64,000 nucleotides of DNA, from the NCBI GenBank assembly GCA_036266975.1, contig DATAWZ010000074.1, positions 19,148 to 83,147 on the forward strand. The letters run 5' to 3'. The notes below the pieces were generated by a model that was not told the origin of the DNA, did not search any database, and saw nothing but the letters and a program-made list of their open reading frames with translations. Made by a program: the position numbers and the translations under genes. The stretch is from DATAWZ01 sp036266975 (lineage in GTDB: Bacteria > Actinomycetota > Thermoleophilia > Solirubrobacterales > Solirubrobacteraceae). Below, piece by piece: positions 24,705-32,673 of this stretch; position 1 is the first letter of the stretch, and each line of letters starts with the position of its first letter.

Positions 24705-26168
24705 TCAGCGCGAGCAGGCGAGCGCGGGGTCTGGCTCGTGGATCGAGGTCTTACTCACGGCGTCCGAGAGCTCGTCACGGCGCACGAGCGCGAAGATCGC
24801 CGGGACGGCGAGCAGGGCGATCACGCCCAGCACCCAGAACGCCTTCTGGAAACCTCCGGCGAGCGCCGCGGGCCCGCTGCTCCCGGCGTGCAGCAGCGCC
24901 CGGGTGTGGCTGGCGGCGACGCTCGAGGCGATCGCGATCCCGATCGCGCCGCCGAGTTGCTCGGAGGTGTTCAGCAGTCCCGAGGCGAGCCCGGCTCGAT
25001 CCGACTCAACGCCCGCGAGCGCGCCGATCGAGATCGGGATGAACGCGAAGGCGGTACCGACTCCGGTGATGAGCAGCGGGGCCGCGAGGTTGGCCAGGAA
25101 GTGTCCGTGAACCGGGGCGCGCGTCGTCCAGATCACGCCGGCGCCGATCAGGGCCATGCCGACAGCCATCACGATCTTCGTCCCGCCGCGGGTGACCAGC
25201 AGCTGCGAGAGGCCGGCGAACGCGACCGACGTCACCGAGGTGGCCAGCCAGGCGAGCCCGGTGCGCAGCGCGCTGTAGTGCAGGACCTGCTGCATGTACA
25301 GCGTGCCGACGAAGATGAACGCGAAGAAGCTGCCGCCGAGCAGCAGACCGGCAACGTTCGAGCCCGACAGCGTGCGCAGCCGGAAGATCGACAGCGGCAA
25401 CAGCGGGGAGCTCACGCGCGACTCGATCACGATGAAGCCGACGAGCAGCGCCGCGGCGGCCGCGAGCACCACGACGGTCCGGGTGGCACTCCAGCCGTAC
25501 TGGGGTGCCTGCGAGATCGCGTCGACCAAGAGCACGAGGCCGCCCGTGCCCGCCAGCGCGCCGAGCGCGTCGAAGCGCCGTCGCGCCGTGCGCAGGTTGC
25601 TGTCGGGCACAAGCCGCGGGGTCAAGGCGAGCGCGGCGATCCCGACGGGCACGTTCAGGAAGAAGATGTACTGCCACCCCGCGTAGCGGGTCAGAAGCCC
25701 GCCGGCGATCAGCCCGACGGTGGCCCCGCCGGCCCCGAGCCCTCCCCAGATTCCGAGCGCCTGGTTACGCGCCGGGCCCTCTTCGAACATGTCCATCACG
25801 ATCGACAGAGCGGCGGGGAGCATGATCGCCGCGCCGAGGCCCTGAACGGCGCGCGTCGCGATCAGGAACACGTCCCCGGGGGCCAGCGCGCAACCCAGCG
25901 ACGCGGTCGTGAACAGCGTGAGTCCACACATCAGCATCCGGCGGCGCCCGAGCAGATCCGCGGCGCGACCGCCGAGCAAGAGGAAGCCACCGAAGGTGAG
26001 CGCGTACGCGGTGACCACCCACTGCAGGCTGGTCTCGCTGAAGTGCAGATCGCGTCCGACGGTCGGCAGCGAGACGTTGACGATCGTCAGATCGATCACC
26101 GTCATGAAATAGGCGACCGCCAACAGCGCGAACGCACGCCAGCGATTGATGTGTGGCGGGCACGTCAT
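24705..26168 (-). CDS. DHA2-family MFS drug efflux transporter
   Basis: 487 residues, 14 predicted membrane helices. Motifs of the EmrB/QacA group: VAYFMTVIDLTIVNVSLP in helix 1 (with the DxTIVNV pattern), LGGRAADLLGRRRML (motif A), and RAVQGLGAAIMLPAALS (motif C). Works by proton antiport to export hydrophobic compounds. Upstream of an SDR gene and downstream of an ECF sigma factor gene, so the group may respond to toxic small molecules. Confidence 0.92.
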   Translation of the reverse strand: MTCPPHINRWRAFALLAVAYFMTVIDLTIVNVSLPTVGRDLHFSETSLQWVVTAYALTFGGFLLLGGRAADLLGRRRMLMCGLTLFTTASLGCALAPGDVFLIATRAVQGLGAAIMLPAALSIVMDMFEEGPARNQALGIWGGLGAGGATVGLIAGGLLTRYAGWQYIFFLNVPVGIAALALTPRLVPDSNLRTARRRFDALGALAGTGGLVLLVDAISQAPQYGWSATRTVVVLAAAAALLVGFIVIESRVSSPLLPLSIFRLRTLSGSNVAGLLLGGSFFAFIFVGTLYMQQVLHYSALRTGLAWLATSVTSVAFAGLSQLLVTRGGTKIVMAVGMALIGAGVIWTTRAPVHGHFLANLAAPLLITGVGTAFAFIPISIGALAGVESDRAGLASGLLNTSEQLGGAIGIAIASSVAASHTRALLHAGSSGPAALAGGFQKAFWVLGVIALLAVPAIFALVRRDELSDAVSKTSIHEPDPALACSR

Positions 26169-26231
26169 GAGACCTCCAGTGGTCTGGGTCGGCGAGGAAG
26201 CGACGACTGCGGTTGGGGCGGGTCGCGGCCG

Positions 26232-27203
26232 CTACGGCGCGCGCTCGCTGTTGTCCTCCGCGGGGAACCCGAACCGCGGCAGGAGGGCGGGGTCGATGAA
26301 CGCGTCGATACCGGCGATCCGCCCATCGACGATCTCCAGGACGGAGATTCCGTGAGGCATCAGCCCGCGATCCTCGGTGCGGCGGTGGATCGCCACCGCG
26401 GGCCGGCCGTTCGCCGAGGTGGGCGACAGCCGCATGCGCCGCAGGTCACCGCCCGTCGCGGTCTCGCGGAAGAAGCGTGCGATCTCGACGGCGCCGCTCA
26501 GCGACCGCTGAGGCGGCATTCGCAGCACCGCGTCCTCGCGCAGCAGCGCGACCAGTCCGTCGATGTCGTCGCGCTCGAACGCGTCGATGTAGCGGTGCAG
26601 CAGCTCACGTTCGGCGGCGTCGGCCACGCGTTGGCGCGTCGCGGGCAGGTCGTGCTCGATCGTGGTGCGGGCACGCTGCAGCGCGCTGTTGACGGCGGCG
26701 ACCGTCGACTCGAGCAGCTCGGCGACCTCGGGCGCGGTCCAGCCCAGCACGTCGCGGAAGATCAGCACCGCACGCTGGCGGCCCGGCAGCCGCTGGATCG
26801 CCCGTAGCAGCGCGAGCTCCGTCCCCTCGCGGATCGCGTAACGCGCGGCCGGGTCGTAGGTCGGTGCTGCCGCCTTCTCCGGGGGCCGGTCCGGGAGCGG
26901 ATCCAGCGGCTCGGGGCGCCGGGGCCGGCGCTCGAGCTCGTCCAGGCAGGCGTTGGTCGCGATCCGGTAGAGCCAGGTCTGGAGCTGGACGCGCGGCTTG
27001 AAGCGCTCCAGCGAGCGCCACGCCCGCAGAAGGGTCTCCTGCACAAGGTCCTCGGCGTCGTGAGCGGAGCCGAGCATGCGGTAGCAGTGGACCTCGAGCG
27101 CGCGGCGGCAGGGCTCGACGAGCTGGCGGAACGCGCGCTCGTCCCCGGCCTGCGCGGCGGCCAGCAGGAGGCGGTGGTCGGTGCTCGTGCTCTGGTTGCT
27201 CAT
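26232..27203 (-). CDS. ECF RNA polymerase sigma factor with SnoaL-like C-terminus
   Basis: 323 residues from ATG 27203. Region 2: CYRMLGSAHDAEDLVQETLLRAW; region 4: RLPGRQRAVLIFRDVLGWTAPEVAEL then LESTVAAVNSALQRAR. From about residue 195 a SnoaL/NTF2-like domain follows (LLHRYIDAFERDDIDGLVALL and LEIVDGRIAGIDAFI), as in SigJ/SigG-type factors where the extra domain replaces an anti-sigma factor. A longer frame to 27278 is possible but starts within the upstream gene. Lies directly before the MFS pump. Confidence 0.9.
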   Translation of the reverse strand: MSNQSTSTDHRLLLAAAQAGDERAFRQLVEPCRRALEVHCYRMLGSAHDAEDLVQETLLRAWRSLERFKPRVQLQTWLYRIATNACLDELERRPRRPEPLDPLPDRPPEKAAAPTYDPAARYAIREGTELALLRAIQRLPGRQRAVLIFRDVLGWTAPEVAELLESTVAAVNSALQRARTTIEHDLPATRQRVADAAERELLHRYIDAFERDDIDGLVALLREDAVLRMPPQRSLSGAVEIARFFRETATGGDLRRMRLSPTSANGRPAVAIHRRTEDRGLMPHGISVLEIVDGRIAGIDAFIDPALLPRFGFPAEDNSERAP

Positions 27204-27217
27204 GGCCTTCACCACGT

Positions 27218-27535
27218 TCAACGGCCGCGAGCGCCGAAACTCATCGCGCGGATCTGACATGACCAACGGAATCGCCACCAGCCGGCGAGCACGATCGCGG
27301 CGACCAGCGCGGCGATCCTCCCGAGACGATCAGCGCGACCGCCGCGAGGGCGACCGCGACGAGCGCGAACCTGGCGAGCCAGAGCGCGATGCTCGCGCGG
27401 GTCGGGCACCAGCTGACGGTTCGGCGCCGGCCCGTACGAATGCGCGCTGGCCCGCGGCTCGCCGCATTCCGGGCACCGTCCAGCGACGATGGTCGCCGTG
27501 CGGTGGCAGTGCGGACAGGTCGCCGACGGGGACAG
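27218..27535 (-). CDS. Zinc-ribbon protein with C-terminal membrane helix; unusual start
   Basis: The frame encodes CPHCHRT, then CPECGEP 14 residues later (a two-knuckle zinc ribbon), an Arg-rich stretch, and a hydrophobic segment RIAALVAAIVLAGWWRF near the end. Protein-like composition and the exact CxxC...CxxC spacing argue it is real. There is no ATG, GTG or TTG between the preceding in-frame stop (the TGA of the VOC gene at 27560) and the first Cys. CTG 27535 or ATT 27550 would have to serve, or it is expressed by termination-reinitiation from the VOC gene, or the start has been lost. It ends 14 bases before the sigma factor start. Boundaries are uncertain. Confidence 0.45.
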   Translation of the reverse strand: MSPSATCPHCHRTATIVAGRCPECGEPRASAHSYGPAPNRQLVPDPREHRALARQVRARRGRPRGGRADRLGRIAALVAAIVLAGWWRFRWSCQIRAMSFGARGR

Positions 27536-27559
27536 AGTGCCGCGAGGAATAGGCCCGTG

Positions 27560-28003
27560 TCACTCGGGCACGAACAGTCGCGCCCGCATGTGCTCCGCGC
27601 TCTGAGGGTTGAAGTCCCACAGCCCCTTGAGCTGGGCGCGTAGCTCCTCGGAGAGGCGCTTGGCGGGATCGCGGACATACAGCTGCACGATGTCGCCGGG
27701 CAGCTCGACCAGGCGGTTGCCGAAGGCGCGGTCATCGAACGCGCGCAGGCGCTCGGCGGCCCGGTAGACCGGCTCGAGCTCATCGACGGTCACGGCGAAG
27801 TGGTGATGACTCGTCGGCGTCAGGTCACGTTCGAACAGGTGCAGCTGTGTGCGGCCGAGCGCAAGCCACTGCACCGGGAGCCCGAAGTTCGGCGTGGCGA
27901 TGGGCTCGGCGCCCAGGAGCTCGACGTAGAAGTCAATCGACTCCTGCAGGTCGAGCGCGTTGACGCTGACATGGTTGAGCCTGGCCGACCGCATCCCAGA
28001 CAC
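27560..28003 (-). CDS. VOC (glyoxalase/bleomycin-resistance) family protein
   Basis: 147 residues from GTG 28003, or 144 from ATG 27994. Single VOC module: LNHVSVNALDLQESIDFYVELLG at the N-terminus (metal-ligand His), WLALGRTQLHLFERD, HHHFAVTVDELEPVYR (second His) and VELPGDIVQLYVRDPAKR (Glu). Members are metal-dependent lyases, dioxygenases or binding proteins. Divergent from the frameshifted monooxygenase gene with eight bases between starts. Confidence 0.85.
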   Translation of the reverse strand: MSGMRSARLNHVSVNALDLQESIDFYVELLGAEPIATPNFGLPVQWLALGRTQLHLFERDLTPTSHHHFAVTVDELEPVYRAAERLRAFDDRAFGNRLVELPGDIVQLYVRDPAKRLSEELRAQLKGLWDFNPQSAEHMRARLFVPE

Positions 28004-28011
28004 GAGCGACT

Positions 28012-28385
28012 ATGTTAGGCGGCCCGGAACGGACAGCAGCCCAAACGTCCGAGATCGTCGTCGTCGGCTCGTTCACCGCCAAGCCTGGCAAGGAGGCCGA
28101 GGCCGAAGCGGCCTTCCGCGCGCTCATCGAGCCCACCCACGGCGAGGACGGCTGCATCCTGTACGCGCTGCACCGGGGCACCGATGACCCCCCGCCGTCT
28201 GACGTTCGTCGGGCGCTGGAGCTCGCGCGAGGCGCTGGACGCGCATCTGGGCAGCGCGCACGTGCGGGGCGCCCTCTCAGGCCTCGGTGAGCTGTTCAGC
28301 GACGGGCGGCGACATCGTCATCTACGAGGCGCTTCCCGTCGGCCAGGAGCAGAAGGGGTCGCGCGCGGCGCACGCCGGCGGCTGA
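28012..28385 (+). pseudogene. Antibiotic biosynthesis monooxygenase (ABM) gene with two frameshifts
   Basis: Three consecutive frames together spell one ABM protein of about 120 residues: VVVGSFTAKPGKEAEAEAAF through DGCILYALHRGTDD in frame 1, then RRLTFVGRWSSREALDAHLG through GELFSDG in frame 2, then GDIVIYEALPVGQEQ in frame 3, ending at TGA 28385. One extra base lies in the run of Cs near 28189 and another near 28305. Intact members are small ferredoxin-fold dimers that oxidise polyketides or degrade quinones or haem. Either a young pseudogene or two sequencing indels. Confidence 0.75.
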
Positions 28386-28395
28386 GCCGCGCTGC

Positions 28396-28716
28396 CTACC
28401 CGGCCACAGCGTCGTGGCGGCCGCGGGGCACGGGATGCGCCTCGGCCCACGCCACGATCGCGTCGCTGCCGGCCACCGTCTCGCCGGCGGCGGTGACGAG
28501 CAGGGGCAGCCATGAGCGGCCGGTCGCGCGCTGCGCGAGCCGCCGCCCGGGTGAGCGGTTCAGCGCCCTGGGCAGCAGGCCCCAGCCGTAGCCGCGGACG
28601 ACGGTCGGCTCGTAACCGACGGCGCGCAGGGCGTCGAGCGCGTTGCGGCAGGGGTGGCCGGTGCCGAACGTCTGAAGGGTGCCCCAGCAGACATAGAGAG
28701 TCGGCGCCGGCGTCAC
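28396..28716 (-). CDS. Glutathione S-transferase N-domain/glutaredoxin-like protein
   Basis: 106 residues. Starts with TLYVCWGTLQTFGTGHPCRN, a thioredoxin-fold beginning where one Cys sits in place of the usual CPxC, and ends GETVAGSDAIVAWAEAHP, the typical GST N-domain helix-3 region that binds glutathione gamma-Glu. The middle has WLPLLVTAAG with the cis-Pro. The start codon overlaps the stop of the cupin gene by four bases (ATGA), so the two are coupled. Function unknown. Confidence 0.72.
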   Translation of the reverse strand: MTPAPTLYVCWGTLQTFGTGHPCRNALDALRAVGYEPTVVRGYGWGLLPRALNRSPGRRLAQRATGRSWLPLLVTAAGETVAGSDAIVAWAEAHPVPRGRHDAVAG

Positions 28717-29213
28717 CGTCGCGCTCCGGCGAGCAGCCGCTGCAGCGCGACCGGGAAGTGGGCGAGGTAAAAGAACTCCTCGCGGAACTGGCGGATCAGT
28801 CGAGCCGTGGCCAACGGGCTCGGGGCGCCCAGGCGGTTGACCTTGCCCGGCGCGCCCAGCTGGAAGAGCGCCGTGAAGAGATCCTCGGCGCGCAGCGCCG
28901 GCAGCAGGGTCGCCCGCAGGCGGACCTCGTCCTCGGTGCGGTTGCGGAAGCTGTGTGGCGTGCGCGCGGGCACGGCGAGCTCGTCGCCGGCCGCCGCGGT
29001 CACGGTCCGACCGTCGACCTTGAACGTCGCGGTGCCGTCGAGCACACGCCAGCGTTCCTCCTGGTGAACGTGCACGTGGGGCGGGATGGACGACCCGGGC
29101 GCCATGACCGCCTCGAGCTCGAGCAGCGCCCCATCGCTGTCGGCGGCGGTGGTCAAGAACGTGATCGCCTGTCCGATCGGAGGGCTCGCAATCGTGGTTC
29201 CGGTGGTTGCCAT
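28713..29213 (-). CDS. Cupin-domain protein
   Basis: 166 residues from ATG 29213. Cupin motif 1 is IPPHVHVHQEERWRVLDGTA (three His and a Glu, consistent with metal binding) and motif 2 is AVPARTPHSFRN. The C-terminal third is helical. Divergent from a TetR gene with repeats between them, and upstream of the GST-like gene, so the pair forms a TetR-controlled operon. Enzymatic role (dioxygenase, isomerase or sensor) not decided by sequence. Confidence 0.83.
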   Translation of the reverse strand: MATTGTTIASPPIGQAITFLTTAADSDGALLELEAVMAPGSSIPPHVHVHQEERWRVLDGTATFKVDGRTVTAAAGDELAVPARTPHSFRNRTEDEVRLRATLLPALRAEDLFTALFQLGAPGKVNRLGAPSPLATARLIRQFREEFFYLAHFPVALQRLLAGARR

Positions 29214-29220
29214 CGCTACT

Positions 29221-29258
29221 CTTTCATACGAAAGGGAACTTACATACCGGATCGTATG
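29221..29258. promoter_or_regulatory. Operator region between cupin and TetR genes
   Basis: Two nearby inverted repeats: CTTTC-ATAC-GAAAG at 29221-29234 and CATAC-CGGATC-GTATG at 29243-29258, the latter overlapping the TetR start codon. CATACGA at 29225 and TCGTATG at 29252 also pair. The region covers both divergent starts. Confidence 0.55.
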
Positions 29259-29822
29259 CAACGACATCGCCGAACGCAAGTCGAGCGCCGCGCCGAGACC
29301 CAGGCGCGGCTGTTGGATGCCGCAGGAAAGGTGTTCGCGCGGCGCGGCTACCAGGGCGCCTCGCTCGAGCTGATCTCCGAGCGCGCCGGCTGCACGAAAG
29401 GGGCGCTCTATCACCACTTCGGCTCCAAGGAGGGATTGCTGCTCGCGCTACTGGACCGCCACTACGGACGCCGGCTCGAGCAGGCGCAGGTCGACGCCGC
29501 GCCGTCGCCGTCGGAGCGCCTGCCCTTCGATCGCGACTTCGCGCTGCTGTTCCTCGAGTTCGTCTGCGTCGCGGCGCGCGACGTGAAGATCCGCCGACGC
29601 CTCGCCGCCCGCCTGCGGGCGCTGCGGGCCGAGAGCGCCGCGCTCGTCGGCGACGAGCGCGTTGCCGCGGTCATCGGCGCCATCGCCAACGGCGCAAGCA
29701 TCGAGGCGCTGATCTTCGGGCCGGCCGAGGGCTCGGCGACGTTCGATGCGGCGATGGGCCGGCTCGGACTCGGCGAGCCGGCCGCGGCCCGGGACGACGC
29801 CGTCACGCCCGGCGCCCGCTGA
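29256..29822 (+). CDS. TetR/AcrR-family regulator
   Basis: 188 residues from ATG 29256. HTH: ARLLDAAGKVFARRGYQGAS then LELISERAGCTKGALYHHFG. The C-terminal domain is short. It faces the cupin/GST-like operon across a 42-base gap containing palindromes, one of which overlaps its own start codon, so it should repress both directions. Confidence 0.87.
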   Translation: MQRHRRTQVERRAETQARLLDAAGKVFARRGYQGASLELISERAGCTKGALYHHFGSKEGLLLALLDRHYGRRLEQAQVDAAPSPSERLPFDRDFALLFLEFVCVAARDVKIRRRLAARLRALRAESAALVGDERVAAVIGAIANGASIEALIFGPAEGSATFDAAMGRLGLGEPAAARDDAVTPGAR

Positions 29823-29844
29823 CCGCCGCGCTCCCACCGGAGGC

Positions 29845-30570
29845 TCAGCCAGCCATCGCGAGGAACTGGCGCTCGATCAGCGGATAGAGCTTCTCCTGGT
29901 CGTCGCTGAGCCCGGCCTTGATGCCGCGGCTGAAGTCGTCGACGATCGCCTCGGGCAGGTCGGCGGCGAGCGCGTCGAGCGCGGACTCCGCGACGGTCGC
30001 CGGCGCGATCTTCTCGGCCTCGAGGCCGGCGATCATGTCGGTGTCCACGAAGCCGACGTGGACCCCCACGACGTGCGTGCCCTGTCGGCCCAGCTCGATG
30101 CGTGCCGCGTTGGTGAAGCTCCACGCCGCCGCCTTGGAGGCCGAATAGGTCGTCAGCAGCGGCATCGCCACCCACGAGACGACCGAGAGAACGTTGACGA
30201 ACGCGCCGCCCCCGTTGCGCTCGAGTACGGGCGCGAAGGCCTGGGTCATCGACACCACGCCGAGGTAATTGGTCTCGAGTTGCAGGCGCGCCGTGTCCAG
30301 CGACGCCGTCAGAGGCGGTGCCGCATGACCGACGCCGGCGTTGTTCACGACGAGCGCGACCTCGGAGAGCTCCTGGGCGAGCTCGCGCACGCGGGCGTCA
30401 TCGGTCACGTCGACCTGGACGGGAACCACGCGCGGGTCGGTGACCGTGGAGGCGTCGCGAGCGCCGGCGTAGACGGTGCGCGCGCCGCGCGCGAGGAGCG
30501 CTTCGGTGAATGCCTTGCCGATGCCGCGGTTTGCGCCGGTGACGAGCGCGACGGTCCCCTCGATCTGCAT
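29845..30570 (-). CDS. SDR-family oxidoreductase
   Basis: 241 residues from ATG 30570. Cofactor motif TGANRGIGKA at 11-20, NNAGVG near 80, SVVSWVAMPLLTTYSASKAA (Ser, Tyr, Lys) and VHVGFVDTDM. The AGARD segment after beta-2 suggests NADP preference. Divergent from a TetR gene with two GATG/CATC palindromes in the 76-base gap. Proteins of this length and layout reduce aldehydes or ketones; substrate unknown. Confidence 0.9.
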   Translation of the reverse strand: MQIEGTVALVTGANRGIGKAFTEALLARGARTVYAGARDASTVTDPRVVPVQVDVTDDARVRELAQELSEVALVVNNAGVGHAAPPLTASLDTARLQLETNYLGVVSMTQAFAPVLERNGGGAFVNVLSVVSWVAMPLLTTYSASKAAAWSFTNAARIELGRQGTHVVGVHVGFVDTDMIAGLEAEKIAPATVAESALDALAADLPEAIVDDFSRGIKAGLSDDQEKLYPLIERQFLAMAG

Positions 30571-30592
30571 GGTGATCTCCTGACGGCAGTAT

Positions 30593-30610
30593 GGATGATG
30601 AACATCATCC
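30593..30610. promoter_or_regulatory. GGATGATG-AA-CATCATCC operator
   Basis: A perfect 18-base palindrome 23 bases before the SDR start. A weaker copy, GATG-N5-CATC, lies at 30626-30638 just before the TetR start. The two together look like a repressor site pair for the divergent SDR and TetR genes. Confidence 0.7.
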
Positions 30611-30646
30611 TAAACGCTTTTGGCTGATGGCTATCATCTAAATTCG

Positions 30647-31225
30647 ATGCGGCACTCCAAGGACGAGAAGGCGGCCAGCCATGAGCGGATCGTTGCCGTC
30701 GCTGCGGCGCAGATCCGCGAGCGCGGTACCGAGCAGCCCGGCGTCGCCGAGATCATGCGGGCGGCCGGGCTCACTCACGGTGGCTTCTACAAGCACTTCG
30801 CCTCGCGGGACGACCTGATCGCCGAGGCGGTCGGTTGCGCCCTCACCGAGAACGAGCCGGAGGTCGCACGTCTGCTCTGCGAGGCCGACGACCCGCTCGG
30901 CGCCTTCGCCGACTGGTATGTCTCGGAGGCCCACCGCGACGATGCCGCGCACGGGTGCGGTGTCGTGGCGCTCGGAGCCGACGCCACGCGTGCCGGGGGC
31001 GCAGTCCGGGAGGCCTACCGGGCCCAGGTGGACCGGTACCTCGCGCACGTCCAGGCGCTGATCGGCGGGGATGATCCCGATGCCCGCCGCCGCGCCACGG
31101 TCACGCTGAGCGCGATGGTCGGCGCGGTCGCGATCGCGCGTGCGCTCGGTCCCACCGCCGTCTCGGATGAGATTCTCCAGGACGTCCGCGCCGCGGTGCG
31201 CGAGCGTCGGCTACTGCCGGAGTAG
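30647..31225 (+). CDS. TetR/AcrR-family regulator
   Basis: 192 residues from ATG 30647 (MRHSKDEKAASHERI). HTH: RIVAVAAAQIRERGTEQPGVAE then IMRAAGLTHGGFYKHFA. The LTHGGFYKHFASRDDL pattern and a Cys in AHGCGVVALG resemble the NemR/AcuR-like branch of TetR regulators. Faces the SDR gene across two palindromes. Confidence 0.87.
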   Translation: MRHSKDEKAASHERIVAVAAAQIRERGTEQPGVAEIMRAAGLTHGGFYKHFASRDDLIAEAVGCALTENEPEVARLLCEADDPLGAFADWYVSEAHRDDAAHGCGVVALGADATRAGGAVREAYRAQVDRYLAHVQALIGGDDPDARRRATVTLSAMVGAVAIARALGPTAVSDEILQDVRAAVRERRLLPE

Positions 31226-31249
31226 CGGCCCACTCGACGACCGAGGCCC

Positions 31250-31390
31250 GTCGGGGCAGCGCACGGGTCGCGGCGGTCGCTGATCCCGAGCTTTTGCGGG
31301 CCCCGGTAGGGAGGCGTCTCGACGGTCCGCACCGAGGTCACGACACGGTCCACGATCTCGACATTGGTGAGGCCCTGGTCTGCTTGCGTG
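31250..31390 (-). pseudogene. Relic of a LuxR-type HTH
   Basis: The minus frame reads GLTNVEIVDRVVTSVRTVE, then TPPYRGPQKLGISDRRD. This is the LuxR/GerE HTH in order, except that the conserved HLYRAM segment has become PPYRGP. Nothing resembling the rest of such a regulator is present on either side, and no start codon fits. It is a fragment left by deletion, lying between a TetR gene and an SDR promoter. Confidence 0.6.
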
Positions 31391-31423
31391 GATGTGGTCA
31401 GAGAAGGCTGGCGACACGCCCAG

Positions 31424-31443
31424 CAGACAGACCTGTCTGTCTG
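31424..31443. promoter_or_regulatory. CAGACAGAC-CT-GTCTGTCTG operator
   Basis: Nine-base perfect arms around a 2-base centre, 51 bases before the SDR start. It precedes an SDR, DUF427, TetR gene series, so the TetR protein encoded at the end of the series is the probable binder. Confidence 0.7.
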
Positions 31444-31494
31444 GTACGATGGCCGCGCACGACAAACGGACACGGTCACCAACAGAGGACCACG

Positions 31495-32253
31495 ATGAGC
31501 GCCCCTCACCTCGAGCTGCCCACCAGCCCACGCTCGCTGCTGGGCCTGCGTGCCCTGGTCACCGGCGCCACCGGCGGGCTCGGCTCGGCCATCGCCCTCG
31601 CGCTGGGGCGAGACGGCGCCGACGTCATCGTGCAGGGGCGTGATCGCCAGCGCGGTGAGCAGACCGTCGGCGCAGTCGAACGGGCGGGCGGGCGGGCACG
31701 CTTCGTGGGCGCGGACCTGGGCGACCCGACGCAGATCGCCGCGCTCGCCGAATCGGCCGGCGAGATCGACGTGCTGGTCAACAACGCCGGGTTCTCGATC
31801 TTCGCCCCGACGGCGCTCGTCGCGCCCGAAGACTTCGACCGGCTGTTCGCCGCGAATGTGCGCGCCCCGTACTACCTCGTCGCGGCGTTCGCGCCGCGGA
31901 TGGCCGAGCGCGGCGCGGGCAGCATCGTCAACATCGGCAGCATGGCCGGGACGGTCGGTCTGGCCGGCGGAGCGGCGTACGGTGCCACAAAGGCGGCGCT
32001 CGCGGCGATGACCCGCTCGTGGGCCGCGGAGTTCAGCGCATCCGGGGTGCGGGTCAACACGGTGGCGCCCGGTCCGATACACACGCGCGCGCAGGACAAG
32101 GAGCGGTTCGACCGGCTCGGAGCTACGACGCCCGCCCAGCGCGCCGCCCAGCCGCAGGAGATCGCCGAACTCGTCGCGTTTCTCGCCTCCCCGAAATCGA
32201 GCTACATCACCGGCGCGACCCTGGCCATCGACGGCGGCCGCACCGCCATCTGA
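31495..32253 (+). CDS. SDR-family oxidoreductase
   Basis: 252 residues from ATG 31495. Cofactor motif TGATGGLGSA at 23-32, NNAGFS near 98, NIGSMAGTVGLAGGAAYGATKAA (Ser, Tyr, Lys) and APGPIHTRA. C-terminal IDGGRTAI is typical. First gene of a probable three-gene unit with a DUF427 protein and a TetR regulator; a 20-base palindrome lies upstream. Confidence 0.9.
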   Translation: MSAPHLELPTSPRSLLGLRALVTGATGGLGSAIALALGRDGADVIVQGRDRQRGEQTVGAVERAGGRARFVGADLGDPTQIAALAESAGEIDVLVNNAGFSIFAPTALVAPEDFDRLFAANVRAPYYLVAAFAPRMAERGAGSIVNIGSMAGTVGLAGGAAYGATKAALAAMTRSWAAEFSASGVRVNTVAPGPIHTRAQDKERFDRLGATTPAQRAAQPQEIAELVAFLASPKSSYITGATLAIDGGRTAI

Positions 32254-32288
32254 TCGTGACCAGCCAAATCAAACCGAACGGAGCCACC

Positions 32289-32660
32289 GTGAGCCGCGAA
32301 CCGAAGATCCCGAGCGCCGAGCATCCAATCACCATCGAGCCGCATGACGGGCGTGTGGTCGTGCGACACGGCGGCACGATTCTCGCCGACACCCGCGCTG
32401 CGCTGACGTTGCGCGAAGCCGACTATCCCGCCGTCCAGTACATCCCGCGGGCGGACGTCAACCAGTCGCTGCTCATCGAGAGCGACACGGCGACCTACTG
32501 CCCCTATAAGGGCGACGCGTCCTACGCCTCGCTGCAACTGCCCGATGCCGTGGTGGCCGACGTCCTGTGGTTCTACGGTCAGCCCTATCCCGCGGTCGCA
32601 CAAATCCGGGATCACGTCGCCTTCTATACGGACCGGGTCGAGGTCGTGGCCGACGCCTGA
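32289..32660 (+). CDS. DUF427 domain protein
   Basis: 123 residues from GTG 32289. Shows the DUF427 signature: RVVVRHGGTILADTRAALTL, then YPAVQYIPRADVNQSLL, TYCPYKGDASYASL and a VAFYTDRVEV ending. The fold is a small beta-structure with invariant Cys, Lys and Gly in CPYKG; biochemical role unknown. Lies 36 bases after the SDR stop and 14 before the TetR start, consistent with one operon. Confidence 0.85.
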   Translation: MSREPKIPSAEHPITIEPHDGRVVVRHGGTILADTRAALTLREADYPAVQYIPRADVNQSLLIESDTATYCPYKGDASYASLQLPDAVVADVLWFYGQPYPAVAQIRDHVAFYTDRVEVVADA

Positions 32661-32673
32661 CCCGGGATCTCCG

